From assembly GCA_015065975.1 (NCBI GenBank), contig SVPG01000012.1, positions 1-56,815 on the forward strand: DNA of 56,815 nt, given 5' to 3'. This DNA comes from Oscillospiraceae bacterium. Lineage in GTDB: Bacteria > Bacillota > Clostridia > Oscillospirales > Acutalibacteraceae. The position numbers and the translations under genes are program-made. Shown piece after piece: positions 11,649 to 19,483 of the stretch. The notes under the pieces are model-generated. The model worked only from the letters and a program-made list of their open reading frames with translations, did not search any database and was not told where the DNA came from. Each line of letters opens with the position of its first letter. Within the stretch, counting starts at the first letter, position 1.

Positions 11649-11677
11649 TGTTGTTCAATGCTTCCCGACGGAAACAT
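11642..11677 (-). CDS. Candidate 11-residue leader peptide overlapping hrcA start
   Basis: A short frame reading MFPSGSIEQQW and stop begins 30 nt upstream of the hrcA ATG. A purine-rich site (GGGAAAGGGG) lies just before it, stronger than anything upstream of hrcA. Its TAG stop sits 1 nt past the hrcA ATG, the layout of a translational coupling or reinitiation leader. No family is known to me; the call rests only on geometry. Confidence 0.35.
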   Translation of the reverse strand: MFPSGSIEQQW

Positions 11678-11713
11678 TGCCCCCTTTCCCTTGTTTTATC
11701 TCTTTGGTTCGAA

Positions 11714-11740
11714 TTAGCACTCTAAAGCCTCGAGTGCTAA
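11714..11740 (-). promoter_or_regulatory. CIRCE operator
   Basis: The inverted repeat TTAGCACTC - 9 bp - GAGTGCTAA is the exact consensus bound by HrcA. It lies downstream of the -10 box, in the region of the transcription start of the hrcA operon, where repressor binding blocks initiation. Confidence 0.98.
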
Positions 11741-11751
11741 TTGACAATATC

Positions 11752-11780
11752 AATATATAACTAAAAGCGTGTATTGTCAA
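11752..11780 (-). promoter_or_regulatory. Sigma-A promoter of the hrcA operon
   Basis: On the minus strand TTGACA (11775-11780), a 17-bp spacer and TATATT (11752-11757). CIRCE follows 11 bp after the -10 box. Confidence 0.88.
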
Positions 11781-11841
11781 GATTTGGTTTGTAAACAATC
11801 TGTTAAACAATGAGATTTAGCCGTTATTGGGATATTTTTCG

Positions 11842-11870
11842 TTGCCAATGGACGAATGCAATGATATAAT
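11842..11870 (+). promoter_or_regulatory. Promoter of the 11908 operon
   Basis: TTGCCA (11842-11847), 17-bp spacer, TATAAT (11865-11870), then a 37-nt leader with GGAAGG before the start codon. Confidence 0.85.
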
Positions 11871-11907
11871 AGATTAAATATTGAGACATGGAAGGAAGTA
11901 TATCTAA

Positions 11908-12939
11908 ATGTCCGCAAGCAATAAAAAAGAAGGTATTTTCTCAAAGATGAGTGATAAGACGCTGAACATCATCGTCATCGCATCGATAGCTGTTGTTATT
12001 CTTGCGACGGTGGCGTGCGTTCTGTTCCAGAACGGGTTCTTCGGCGCATCGGCTTCGGGAAGCGCTTCGGGCGCTGCATCGGGCGACTCTGTACAGGTAT
12101 CGGCGTCGGACGAGGAGACTGCGACAACAACAGGTCAGAACGTCATTGCTCTGCCCGTTGCAGACGGTGATTACACCTGCGCAGCGACAGGAAACGTCCT
12201 TTCGGTATCGAATACGGGCGCTTCGGGCTTTGCGTTTGTGCTGCGCCTTGCAAACGGTGCTTCCTTTGCGGAAACGGCAGCCTTTGACCCGTCATATGAG
12301 TACGCGGTCTATACCGAGGGTGCAACCAGTATCCGATTTACCTTGGGTACGGGAAGCGTCACGATCGGACTGAGCGGCACGGCTTCCGCACTCGGTCTTC
12401 CGGGCGAAAGCGTTCTTGACGGAACTTATGTCGCTTCCGCTCCGACAACCACCACCACAACAACCACAACGACTGCGGCAACCACTACAACCACCGCCGC
12501 CACAACTACAACAGGTGTGACGACAACTGCCGATTCGTCGGGTCCAAACACCGCGCTTGATGTCGGATTCAAGGACAGTGCCGCTACTCAGGCTACCCTC
12601 AAGACGCTGATGGGCTCCGACTATGACCTTATGAACAGCATCTTCTCGAGCGGCAGCGAGCAGATAAGCAAGAGCTATCCCGACGTCACATACGACAAGA
12701 ACGGCGTCATGTGCAGAACCGACGTCGACCTCAACGCCGTGAAGTACGAGTATGTCACAAACAACGGCAGCGGTGAGAGAGTTCTTCTTCTCTGCACACA
12801 GTCGGGCAAGGTCTATGTCGGAATATGCGACGGCAGCGAGTTCCGCTATTATACAAACGACGACGCTTACAAGAGCTCCGCTCCCGAATGTATAGTCGGA
12901 ACGGCAAACAGCCTTTCCATGAAGCTCAGCTACAAATAA
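11908..12939 (+). CDS. Membrane-anchored protein with Ser/Ala-rich and poly-Thr linkers
   Basis: A 343-residue protein of unknown function. Residues 1-17 are polar, then one membrane segment (about 18-42) and a small-residue stretch (about 45-75) lead to an outer region. A first small domain of about 100 residues is joined by a linker of nearly pure Thr and Ala (about residues 175-210) to a C-terminal domain of about 120 residues that resembles an extracellular beta fold (motifs MGSDYDLMNSIF, SYPDVTYD, VYVGICDGSEFRYY). It is probably a type II membrane protein exposed outside; the Thr linker could be glycosylated (inference). First gene of an operon with the next membrane protein and folK. 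Confidence 0.75.
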   Translation: MSASNKKEGIFSKMSDKTLNIIVIASIAVVILATVACVLFQNGFFGASASGSASGAASGDSVQVSASDEETATTTGQNVIALPVADGDYTCAATGNVLSVSNTGASGFAFVLRLANGASFAETAAFDPSYEYAVYTEGATSIRFTLGTGSVTIGLSGTASALGLPGESVLDGTYVASAPTTTTTTTTTTAATTTTTAATTTTGVTTTADSSGPNTALDVGFKDSAATQATLKTLMGSDYDLMNSIFSSGSEQISKSYPDVTYDKNGVMCRTDVDLNAVKYEYVTNNGSGERVLLLCTQSGKVYVGICDGSEFRYYTNDDAYKSSAPECIVGTANSLSMKLSYK

Positions 12940-12971
12940 ACACAAATTATCATTGAAAGGAGCTGCGGCAT

Positions 12972-13760
12972 ATGAGCACATTCGGTTTGCTTGCAATAAT
13001 TCTGTTCATGCTGCTGACAGGCGGAGCAGTTCTGATGTATTTCAACGATAATCAGGATCTTCTTATTTCGAAGCTGCTTGTCCTGCTGCTTGTTCTGCTT
13101 GTCGTGGCAGAAGGCGTTCTGGCGATCATCGAATTTCCGCTTTATGTGATAGACGGCATTATATTTATCAGTATGGGCGAAGAGTGGCTTGCTCACGTCA
13201 TGATGATAATTTTTGCAATTATAATTGCCTTTATTCTGTTTTTTATCGTGCCGAAGATCAACTGGTCATCGCTTCTCACGGCATCTCCGCTCAAGCTTGT
13301 GGCTATAGGCGCGGTGCTTATATCTCTTCTCGCATACACCGAGCTTTTCAACGGAGCCTATTCCTTTGAGAATATGAAGGAATACAACGAAATGAAATCG
13401 GCATACTCGCAGTATGACGCGCATTTCTTCCCGACCAAGATACTCAAGACGAGCGAAGAGGACGACGGTCACTATTCGGTCTATCCGTTTGACGCGACCT
13501 GCGCTTCGGGCAAGCTTGATCTGGTTTACCGTGCGGAGATAGCCGTTATCAGCACAAAGAACGAGGAAGGAAATATCGTGGAGACCGAGATGTATTTCTA
13601 TCCCTTTACATATAAAATGTATGAGGAAAGAGACCCCGTCGCCTTCTCCGACGCAACATATGACCCTCACGCCGAGGAGATTCCCGTGACATCGGCGACC
13701 GACCCGAAGCTCCCCGAGAATCAGAAGACATCGGCATCCGATGCACAGGGGGCTGCCTGA
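12972..13760 (+). CDS. Membrane protein of unknown function
   Basis: A 262-residue protein with four strongly hydrophobic segments in its first half (about residues 3-25, 33-60, 73-97 and 108-125), followed by a polar domain of about 130 residues that is likely extracytoplasmic. That domain includes the stretch HYSVYPFDATCASGKLDLVY and a Glu-rich, Pro-rich tail. I recognise no family. It follows the preceding gene by 32 bp with GAAAGGAG before the ATG, and its stop shares a base with the folK start (TGATG), so these genes are co-transcribed. Confidence 0.75.
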   Translation: MSTFGLLAIILFMLLTGGAVLMYFNDNQDLLISKLLVLLLVLLVVAEGVLAIIEFPLYVIDGIIFISMGEEWLAHVMMIIFAIIIAFILFFIVPKINWSSLLTASPLKLVAIGAVLISLLAYTELFNGAYSFENMKEYNEMKSAYSQYDAHFFPTKILKTSEEDDGHYSVYPFDATCASGKLDLVYRAEIAVISTKNEEGNIVETEMYFYPFTYKMYEERDPVAFSDATYDPHAEEIPVTSATDPKLPENQKTSASDAQGAA

Positions 13761-14242
13761 TGGCAAGAGCTGTAATCTCGATGGGCTCAAATCTCGGAGA
13801 CCGAGCCGAATCGCTCAAAAAGGCTGCTGCGGCGCTCGACCGTCTGCCGAAATGCAGGGTTGTACGCACATCGTCCTTTTATGAGACCGAACCTATAGGC
13901 GTGTCGGACGAGCAGCCCGATTATATAAACTGCGTGGCGGAAATCGAAACAGAGCTTTCGCCTCATGCGCTTCTCGGCGCCTGCCTCGGGATAGAGGCGG
14001 CGCTCGGACGCGAGCGGATATACGATAAATGTCCGAGAGTTATCGATCTCGACGTCATCCTTTACGAGGGATATACCGAACTCGGCGAGGAGCTGACCGT
14101 ACCGCATTATGCGATGCGAGAGCGTGCCTTTGTGCTGCTTCCGCTGTCGGAGCTTTACCCTGACCTTTCGGTGTACGGCAACGACTATCTGGAGGACCTC
14201 GAAAAGCTTGGCGATCAGAGACTGAGAAAAGCTGATATATAA
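13760..14242 (+). CDS. folK: Hydroxymethyldihydropteridine pyrophosphokinase
   Basis: A 160-residue enzyme of folate synthesis: it transfers pyrophosphate from ATP to 6-hydroxymethyl-7,8-dihydropterin. It has the family start (AVISMGSNLGDR), FYETEPIGVSDEQPDYINCVAEIETEL-type core, the GIEAALGRER loop and the diagnostic metal-binding motif RVIDLDVILYEG, then VPHYAMRERAFVLLPL. The ATG overlaps the stop of the upstream membrane gene, so it is translationally coupled. No other folate gene is in the window, an odd context for folK. Confidence 0.95.
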   Translation: MARAVISMGSNLGDRAESLKKAAAALDRLPKCRVVRTSSFYETEPIGVSDEQPDYINCVAEIETELSPHALLGACLGIEAALGRERIYDKCPRVIDLDVILYEGYTELGEELTVPHYAMRERAFVLLPLSELYPDLSVYGNDYLEDLEKLGDQRLRKADI

Positions 14243-14247
14243 AAGGA

Positions 14248-14285
14248 AAGGCGTTAAGCGGCTTTGCCGCTTAACGCCTTTATAA
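14248..14285. terminator. Terminator after folK, also serving the GH3 gene
   Basis: A 14-bp perfect stem (14248-14261 with 14267-14280) with T-rich sequence downstream and A-rich sequence upstream. It separates two converging genes. Confidence 0.9.
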
Positions 14286-14293
14286 ATTTTGTT

Positions 14294-16162
14294 TTAGCCG
14301 TTGTAGCTCAGACCGTAGCCTGTTTCGAAGAGAAGCTTTGCATCGTCCTTGCCGATGTCGTTGACACTCTTGTACCAGGGCATCGGGAGCTTGCCGGAGA
14401 AATCATTTTCGCCGAAGAGGACGGAAGCAACACCGTCACCCTCGCTGCCGGGCAGATAGCACATTACTGCTGCGTCCCAGTCGCCGAGATACTTGTCGAT
14501 CATGACCTGACGGCCTGCGACGATGAGAGCGATGGTCGGCTTGCCCGATTTCTTTGCGAGCTCGATAGCCTCTTTGTTGCCATTGAGAGCGTGAGAGCCT
14601 GTGAGGGAGATGTCCTCACTGTCGCCTTCCCACTCTGCGTAGGGACGCTCGCCGACAGCGATGAGAACCACATCGGCGTCGCCGATCTTGCTCTCGTCGG
14701 TGATGAAGGTAACGCCGTATTCGGAAGCGTACTCGTTGAGACCGTCAAGGATAGTGGTGCCGGGAGTTGCAAGAGCGCCTGCCTCTGCGTCAAGCTGACC
14801 CTGCCAGGAAGCAGTCCAGCCGCCGCACTGTGCGCCCATATCGTCAAGAGCGGGACCTGTGACAAATACTGTTACGTCCTTGAGGGGGAGAACTGCGCCG
14901 TCGTTCTTGAGAAGAACGAGAGACTTCGAAACGAGCTGCTTTGCAAGATCGCGGTACTCGTCAGAGCCGAGCTCGGTTATATCGAGTTCAACCTTCTCCT
15001 GAAGGGGATCGTCAAAGAGACCCATCTCGAACTTTACTCTGAGGATTCGTGTGACAGCGTCATCGATGCGCTCCTCGGAGATGTCGCCGTTCTCAACAGC
15101 CTTGACGATGATGTTGATGGTGCTCGAATACTGTGACGGCTCCATGAGCATATCGATGCCTGCGTTGATGGTGTTGATGACCTGCTCGTCAAAGGTTGAG
15201 CCGCTTACTTCGTGGGCAGCTTCCCAGTCGGTGATGATAAAGCCTTCAAATCCGAGCTCACCCTTGAGAACGTCGGTTATCCAGTACTTGTTCTCGTGCA
15301 TATCAACGCCTTCGATGGAGCTGAAGGAGGGCATGACTACCATGACGCCTGCGTCGATGAGCGCCTTGTATGCGGGGAGCAGACGCTCGCGGATCTCGTC
15401 CTCTGTGAGGGTGGAATCGCCGCGGTCGAGGATAGTGCCGTTTGTGCCTGTGCCGTAGTTTGTGTTGCCGTCGCCGAGATAGTGCTTTGCGGTGGGCATT
15501 ACACCCTCAGCAAGAAGACCTTCGGAGAATGCAACGGAAAGAGATGTTACGATCTCGGTCTCGGTCGAATAGCTTTCGTAGGTACGACCCCAGCGAGGAT
15601 CGTCTGCAAGTGCCACGCAGGGAGCGAAATCAAGTCTCATACCTGCGATCTTCATCTCGTTTGCAACAGCCTCGCCCATAAGACGGGTGAGCTCGGGATC
15701 ATTTGCAGCACCGATTCCGATGTTGTGGGGGAATATGACGGCGCCGTTGATCTTGTTGTTGCCGTGAACGGCGTCAATGCCGAATATGATGGGAATAGCG
15801 GCAGGGGACATGAGAGAGGATCTCTGATATCCGTTTATGAGGGATTTCCAGTCCTTTGCAGACCATGCGCTTTCGGCGATGGAGCCGCCGCCGCGAAGCA
15901 CGGAACCGATGGGATAATACTGGAGGAAATCGTTTCTGACAGAATCGTCCTGACCCTGAACCATCTGAGCAGCCTTTTCCTTGAGGGTCATTTTGGCAAG
16001 CTGAGCCTCTATTCGCTCGTCGACGGTGAGCGAAGTGTCGAGAACAGCGTTGTACTCGGAAGGATCGGCGGGCTGAGTTGCGGGAGTCTCGGGTTTTGCG
16101 CAGGCGCAGAGTGAAAGAAGAAGCGCCAGTGCGAGCAGTGCTGACAAGATTCTTGTTTTCAT
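14294..16162 (-). CDS. Glycoside hydrolase family 3 lipoprotein (beta-glucosidase type)
   Basis: A 622-residue exported glycosidase. The start at 16162 was chosen over one 18 codons upstream because it follows GGGAAAGGAA and opens directly into a signal peptide (MKTRILSALLALALLL) with the lipobox LCAC, so the mature protein is lipid-anchored outside the membrane. The (beta/alpha)8 domain carries FGIDAVHGNN, TAKHYLGDGNTNYGT and the nucleophile Asp in IITDWEA; the second domain (about residues 400-620) includes VFVTGPALDDMGAQCGGWTASWQG and GERPYAEWEGD, where the acid/base Glu is expected. The architecture resembles exo-beta-glucanases acting on beta-1,3/1,4-glucan ends. Monocistronic, with its own promoter. 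Confidence 0.93.
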   Translation of the reverse strand: MKTRILSALLALALLLSLCACAKPETPATQPADPSEYNAVLDTSLTVDERIEAQLAKMTLKEKAAQMVQGQDDSVRNDFLQYYPIGSVLRGGGSIAESAWSAKDWKSLINGYQRSSLMSPAAIPIIFGIDAVHGNNKINGAVIFPHNIGIGAANDPELTRLMGEAVANEMKIAGMRLDFAPCVALADDPRWGRTYESYSTETEIVTSLSVAFSEGLLAEGVMPTAKHYLGDGNTNYGTGTNGTILDRGDSTLTEDEIRERLLPAYKALIDAGVMVVMPSFSSIEGVDMHENKYWITDVLKGELGFEGFIITDWEAAHEVSGSTFDEQVINTINAGIDMLMEPSQYSSTINIIVKAVENGDISEERIDDAVTRILRVKFEMGLFDDPLQEKVELDITELGSDEYRDLAKQLVSKSLVLLKNDGAVLPLKDVTVFVTGPALDDMGAQCGGWTASWQGQLDAEAGALATPGTTILDGLNEYASEYGVTFITDESKIGDADVVLIAVGERPYAEWEGDSEDISLTGSHALNGNKEAIELAKKSGKPTIALIVAGRQVMIDKYLGDWDAAVMCYLPGSEGDGVASVLFGENDFSGKLPMPWYKSVNDIGKDDAKLLFETGYGLSYNG

Positions 16163-16250
16163 GTGTGTTCCTTTCCCGGCAGTTTGCCGCATTGTTTTTT
16201 GTGGTGACCGAAACATAATTTTATTTCAGTATAGCTTTTCGGATAGGTAT

Positions 16251-16280
16251 AGTATATAATAATTATGATATAAATGTCAA
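16251..16280 (-). promoter_or_regulatory. Promoter of the GH3 gene
   Basis: On the minus strand TTGACA (16275-16280), an 18-bp spacer and TATACT (16251-16256). Confidence 0.75.
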
Positions 16281-16327
16281 TTTCACGGCATTCACAATAA
16301 AATCATAAACGAAAAAAGTGTGATAAT

Positions 16328-16816
16328 ATGAACATAAGAAGATCGAAAATGTCCGACCTCGGAGAGATGGAACGGATATATGCATACGCCCGCGGGCAGA
16401 TGCGGCTCGGCGGCAATCCCAATCAGTGGAAAAACGACGGTCCGCCAAAGGAATCTGTTATAAAGGATATCGAAAACGGAAACAGCTACGTGATCGAAGA
16501 GGGCGGCAGGATATGCGGTGTGTTTTCCTTTATTATAGGCGACGACCCGACATACGCAGTCATCGAATCGGGCGGGTGGCTGAACGACGAGCCCTACGGC
16601 ACGATACACAGAATAGCCTCCGACGGGACGTGTCGCGGCGTCTTTTCCCGCTGTCTCGATTTCTGCACACAGCTCATTGCAAATATAAGGATAGACACCC
16701 ACGCCGACAACCGCATCATGCATCATCTGCTCAGAAAGCACGGCTTTGAGCGATGCGGAATAATATACATCGCCGACGGCAGCGAAAGAACAGCATACCA
16801 GAAGGTGCTCCGATAA
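16328..16816 (+). CDS. GNAT family N-acetyltransferase
   Basis: A 162-residue acetyltransferase of unknown substrate. It opens with IRRSKMSDLGEMERIYAYAR, an N-terminus typical of a GNAT subgroup in Firmicutes, then QWKNDGPPKESVIKDIENGNSYVIEE. The region GTIHRIASDGTCRGVFSRCLDFCTQ stands where acetyl-CoA is bound, and RIDTHADNRIMHHLLRKHGFERCG closes the fold. Several features match Streptococcus/Clostridium proteins annotated simply as acetyltransferases. No good ribosome site is visible before the ATG. It ends in a bidirectional terminator shared with the converging MerR gene. Confidence 0.88.
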   Translation: MNIRRSKMSDLGEMERIYAYARGQMRLGGNPNQWKNDGPPKESVIKDIENGNSYVIEEGGRICGVFSFIIGDDPTYAVIESGGWLNDEPYGTIHRIASDGTCRGVFSRCLDFCTQLIANIRIDTHADNRIMHHLLRKHGFERCGIIYIADGSERTAYQKVLR

Positions 16817-16820
16817 ACAG

Positions 16821-16855
16821 CAACCCCCGAAACGACCGTTTCGGGGGTTGTTTTC
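16821..16855. terminator. Bidirectional terminator
   Basis: A 14-bp inverted repeat (16821-16834 with 16837-16850), CAACCCCCGAAACG and its complement, followed by TTTT. It lies between the converging GNAT and MerR genes. Confidence 0.9.
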
Positions 16856-17576
16856 AGTCTTTGCAGTAAATTTCGATTGCACGCGATGCAAATTCGGCGG
16901 TGCCCTCACCGCCCGCAGCGTCAATGTTTTTCGTCATGCGCTCGTCACAGACATACATCTGACCGAGACCTCGGAAAATGGGGACGGTGCAGGTGTAATA
17001 ATTATCGGTGATAAACTGCCTGAGAGCGCCGACCTCTGACTGAGCCTCGGCACAGTCGGGGGCGAGATGACGGAGTCCGCCTAAACGGGCGAATATATCC
17101 ATAAGTCCGCTGGCTGCGTCCGAAAGTTCCTTTTCGTTCATGTTTTTTGACTCAAACTGACGGAAAGCTTCGGTGCTGCCCCATCGCTTTTTTGCTTCGT
17201 CCGTGTATTTTTCTATCTCTGTTTTGTCAAACGGTGAAAAATCCATGTTGTTCACTCCTGTTTCCTGTATTCGGCAGGCGAGGGATATGATGGAATCGAG
17301 CCTGTCACGGCGCATTTTAAGAAGCTCGATCTGCTGTCTGACAGCCTCTTCGGCGTCGAAATCGGGGCTGTCGATTATTCTTTTTATCTCCCTGAGAGGA
17401 AATTCCAGCTCGCGGAAAAACAGTATCGTGGAAAGCCGCGAAAGGGCTGCATCGTCATACAGCCTGTATCCCGCTTCGGTCACTGCCGTCGGTCGGAGCA
17501 GACCGATGGAATCGTAGTGATGGAGTGTGCGTACGCTCACACCCGTCCGTTTGCTGACCTCGTTTACCGTTAGCAT
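16854..17576 (-). CDS. MerR family regulator with TipAS-type effector domain
   Basis: A 240-residue transcription activator. The N-terminal winged helix reads VNEVSKRTGVSVRTLHHYD, then EAGYRLYDDAALSRLSTILF and FPLREIKRII; a coiled coil follows (about residues 80-105). The C-terminal half (about 115-240), with motifs EAKKRWGSTEAFRQFE and FITDNYYTCTVPIFRGLGQMY, matches the TipAS domain, which in TipAL and Mta binds drugs. Its own promoter has the 19-bp spacer and central dyad typical of MerR control, so it is probably autoregulated. No other gene is obviously co-transcribed; the target may be elsewhere or itself. Confidence 0.93.
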   Translation of the reverse strand: MLTVNEVSKRTGVSVRTLHHYDSIGLLRPTAVTEAGYRLYDDAALSRLSTILFFRELEFPLREIKRIIDSPDFDAEEAVRQQIELLKMRRDRLDSIISLACRIQETGVNNMDFSPFDKTEIEKYTDEAKKRWGSTEAFRQFESKNMNEKELSDAASGLMDIFARLGGLRHLAPDCAEAQSEVGALRQFITDNYYTCTVPIFRGLGQMYVCDERMTKNIDAAGGEGTAEFASRAIEIYCKD

Positions 17577-17606
17577 AAAACGTCCTCCTTTTTGCCGCCT
17601 GAGCTC

Positions 17607-17637
17607 ATTGTAAACTATGACGCAGCGTCAGAGTCAA
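17607..17637 (-). promoter_or_regulatory. MerR-type promoter with 19-bp spacer and perfect dyad
   Basis: On the minus strand TTGACT (17632-17637), a 19-bp spacer and TACAAT (17607-17612). Inside the spacer lies the perfect palindrome TGACGC-A-GCGTCA (17618-17630). A spacer 2 bp too long with an internal dyad is the hallmark of promoters that MerR proteins activate by DNA distortion. Confidence 0.9.
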
Positions 17638-17647
17638 GAGAAAATTT

Positions 17648-18031
17648 TTATTTTTCGATATCATAGGGCCAGTCGATGATGCCGCCGAACTCTCTGACGT
17701 TGGTGTATCCGAGGGCGGCAAGCTCGCGGGCAGCGTTTTTGCTCCTTCGTCCGCTTCGGCAGTAGACGAGAATGAGAGCGTTCTTGTCGGTCAGTATCTG
17801 CTCAGCTTTTGTTTTTATATCGTAATCGGGGATAAGCACAGCGCCCGGGATATGACCTTCGTTATATTCCTCCGGCGTACGCACGTCGAGAATTATGCAA
17901 TCGCCGCTGTCCATGAGCTGCTTTGCCTTTTCCTGAGAAATGCTGACATAGCCCGCGGTTTGCTCCGACTGCGAGCAGGAGCACAGAAGCAGACAGAGCG
18001 CAAAAACGGGTGCAAAAATAAATCTTTTCAT
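17648..18031 (-). CDS. Rhodanese-like lipoprotein
   Basis: A 127-residue protein with a lipoprotein signal (MKRFIFAPVFALCLLLCSC, lipobox LCSC) and a single rhodanese domain (about residues 30-125). The domain shows CIILDVRTPEEYNEGHIPGA and the active-site loop CRSGRRS, with the persulfide-forming Cys. It would act outside the membrane as a sulfur carrier or thiol protein; no substrate can be inferred. It follows the ZIP gene by 13 bp on the same strand, so it is the last gene of the phosphatase-ZIP-rhodanese operon. Confidence 0.92.
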   Translation of the reverse strand: MKRFIFAPVFALCLLLCSCSQSEQTAGYVSISQEKAKQLMDSGDCIILDVRTPEEYNEGHIPGAVLIPDYDIKTKAEQILTDKNALILVYCRSGRRSKNAARELAALGYTNVREFGGIIDWPYDIEK

Positions 18032-18044
18032 GTTTTCTCCTTTT

Positions 18045-18800
18045 TTAGCCGAGAAGCACGTCGGACACGAGCATAACGCAGAATCCGACCAGCAGAGCGT
18101 AGGTCGCGCCGCGCTCGCTTCCGTGCGCGTGGGTCTCGGGAATCATTTCGTCGCTTATTACATACAGCATTGTACCGCCTGCGAAAGCGAGGGCGAAGGG
18201 GAGAATGGCGGAGGCTATGCTGACGGCGAAATATCCGAGCAGCGTGCCGACCACCTCAACGAGTCCCGTCGCCAGAGCGCAGACAAAGGTCTTCTTTGCG
18301 CTGACACCCGCGGCGAGCATGGGCGCGATTATGACCATGCCTTCGGGAATGTTCTGCAGAGCGATACCGCCTGCGATCATGAGAGCCTGAGCGGTGTTTC
18401 CGCTTCCGAAACCGACGCCTGCGGCGATACCCTCGGGCAGATTGTGAATGGCGATCGCAGTGACAAAAAGAAGCACCTTGTTTATGTCCGCGTTTGTCGG
18501 GTGAGCCTCGCTGTCCACTCCGACAAGCTTGTGCATATGCGGAACGAGCTTGTCGATGAGGTTGAGGGCAAGTGCGCCGACAAATATGCCGCCTATCGTG
18601 ATGATGAGACCGTAATCTCCGCCGTATTCCACCGACGGAAGGATAAGTCCGAGAACTGCGGCGGCGAGCATGACCCCCGCTGCGAACGAGAGCACGATGT
18701 CGCTGAATTTGTGCGAGATGCCCTTGAATATGAAACCTATAACCGAACCGATTATCGTTGCACCGCCCACTCCGAGAGCGGTCAGAAGTACCATTTCCAT
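18045..18800 (-). CDS. ZIP family metal transporter
   Basis: A 251-residue membrane protein with about eight hydrophobic segments. It contains the metal-site signatures HNLPEGIAAGVGFG and LQNIPEGMVI, with the expected His, Asn, Pro, Glu and Gly, and a His-containing loop (HMHKLVGVDSEAH). It imports zinc or related divalent metals; it is of the bacterial ZupT/GufA type, but specificity cannot be read. The start follows GGAGG. It lies between the low-molecular-weight phosphatase and the rhodanese lipoprotein. Confidence 0.93.
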   Translation of the reverse strand: MEMVLLTALGVGGATIIGSVIGFIFKGISHKFSDIVLSFAAGVMLAAAVLGLILPSVEYGGDYGLIITIGGIFVGALALNLIDKLVPHMHKLVGVDSEAHPTNADINKVLLFVTAIAIHNLPEGIAAGVGFGSGNTAQALMIAGGIALQNIPEGMVIIAPMLAAGVSAKKTFVCALATGLVEVVGTLLGYFAVSIASAILPFALAFAGGTMLYVISDEMIPETHAHGSERGATYALLVGFCVMLVSDVLLG

Positions 18801-18817
18801 AACTGCCTCCGAAAATG

Positions 18818-19288
18818 TTATTTGTTGTCGGTCAGTGCGGCGAGCAGAGCCTCACAGCCGTCGCGGATGTCCCTGTATGCGATGTCGAACCTGTCGCTGT
18901 ACCACGGGTCGGCAACGTCTCCGCCGCGGGAAGTGTAGTCCATCAGCTTGTGAATCTTTTTCTCGGGGTCGCTGCCGAGTATTTTCAGCATATTGAGGAC
19001 GTTTCTGCTGTCCATCGCTATGAGAAGATCGTATTTGTCGTAATCGTCGCGGCGAAGCTGAACGGCGCGTTTTCCTTTGCAGGATATGCCGTGCTTTGCA
19101 AGCTCGTCCCTCGCGGGTGGATATACGGGATTGCCCACGTCGCCCCATATCTCCTCGGTGCTCGTGGCGCATGAGGCTACGACGAAGCTGTCCTCCAGCC
19201 CCGCATTTTTAATCATATCCTTGAAAATGAACTCCGCCATCGGACTGCGGCATATATTGCCGTGGCAGACAAAAAGTATCTTTGTCAT
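18818..19288 (-). CDS. Low-molecular-weight protein tyrosine phosphatase
   Basis: A 156-residue cytoplasmic phosphatase. The P-loop CHGNICRSP follows MTKILFV at the N-terminus (Cys nucleophile and Arg), and the general acid Asp sits in VADPWYS. Length matches the family. In Firmicutes these enzymes act on bacterial tyrosine kinases or arginine phosphates, but no partner kinase is visible here. First gene of a three-gene operon; its promoter has an extended -10 (TGGTATAAT) around 19313-19321. Confidence 0.95.
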   Translation of the reverse strand: MTKILFVCHGNICRSPMAEFIFKDMIKNAGLEDSFVVASCATSTEEIWGDVGNPVYPPARDELAKHGISCKGKRAVQLRRDDYDKYDLLIAMDSRNVLNMLKILGSDPEKKIHKLMDYTSRGGDVADPWYSDRFDIAYRDIRDGCEALLAALTDNK

Positions 19289-19312
19289 AAAACACCCTCT
19301 CCTTTACAGGTT

Positions 19313-19321
19313 ATTATACCA
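19313..19321 (-). promoter_or_regulatory. Extended -10 promoter of the phosphatase-ZIP-rhodanese operon
   Basis: Minus-strand TGGTATAAT; no clear -35 box is visible, as expected for an extended -10 promoter. Confidence 0.55.
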
Positions 19322-19422
19322 CAAACGGCAGCGGATTGCACCTTGTTTTCGTCCCGAAAAACGAGAACCTAAACGGATGCGCTCGAATGTCGAATATAGA
19401 AAGTATAAAGGGCGAAAAAAGG

Positions 19423-19451
19423 TTGAAAACTAAAAATTTGTATGATATAAT
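19423..19451 (+). promoter_or_regulatory. Promoter of the purine permease gene
   Basis: TTGAAA (19423-19428), 17-bp spacer, TATAAT (19446-19451), with the start codon 32 nt further on. The leader is too short for a purine riboswitch. Confidence 0.85.
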
Positions 19452-19483
19452 CCAAATATCAATATTTGAAAGGAGCATTTTTT

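Noticed and set aside
11741-11770. Plus-strand promoter starting at TTGACA 11741
   Set aside because: No acceptable -10 box lies 16-18 bp downstream; the sequence is the reverse side of the hrcA promoter region, and a better plus-strand promoter exists at 11842.
15212-16114. Plus-strand frame opposite the GH3 gene, also shorter plus-strand ones there
   Set aside because: The GH3 motifs, lipobox and promoter are all on the minus strand; these frames are its shadows.
18030-18938. Plus-strand frame opposite ZIP transporter and phosphatase
   Set aside because: Both minus-strand genes have complete family motifs; no promoter or ribosome site supports the plus strand.
19452-19483. Purine riboswitch before the permease gene
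   Set aside because: Only about 30 nt separate the -10 box and the start codon, too short for that aptamer.
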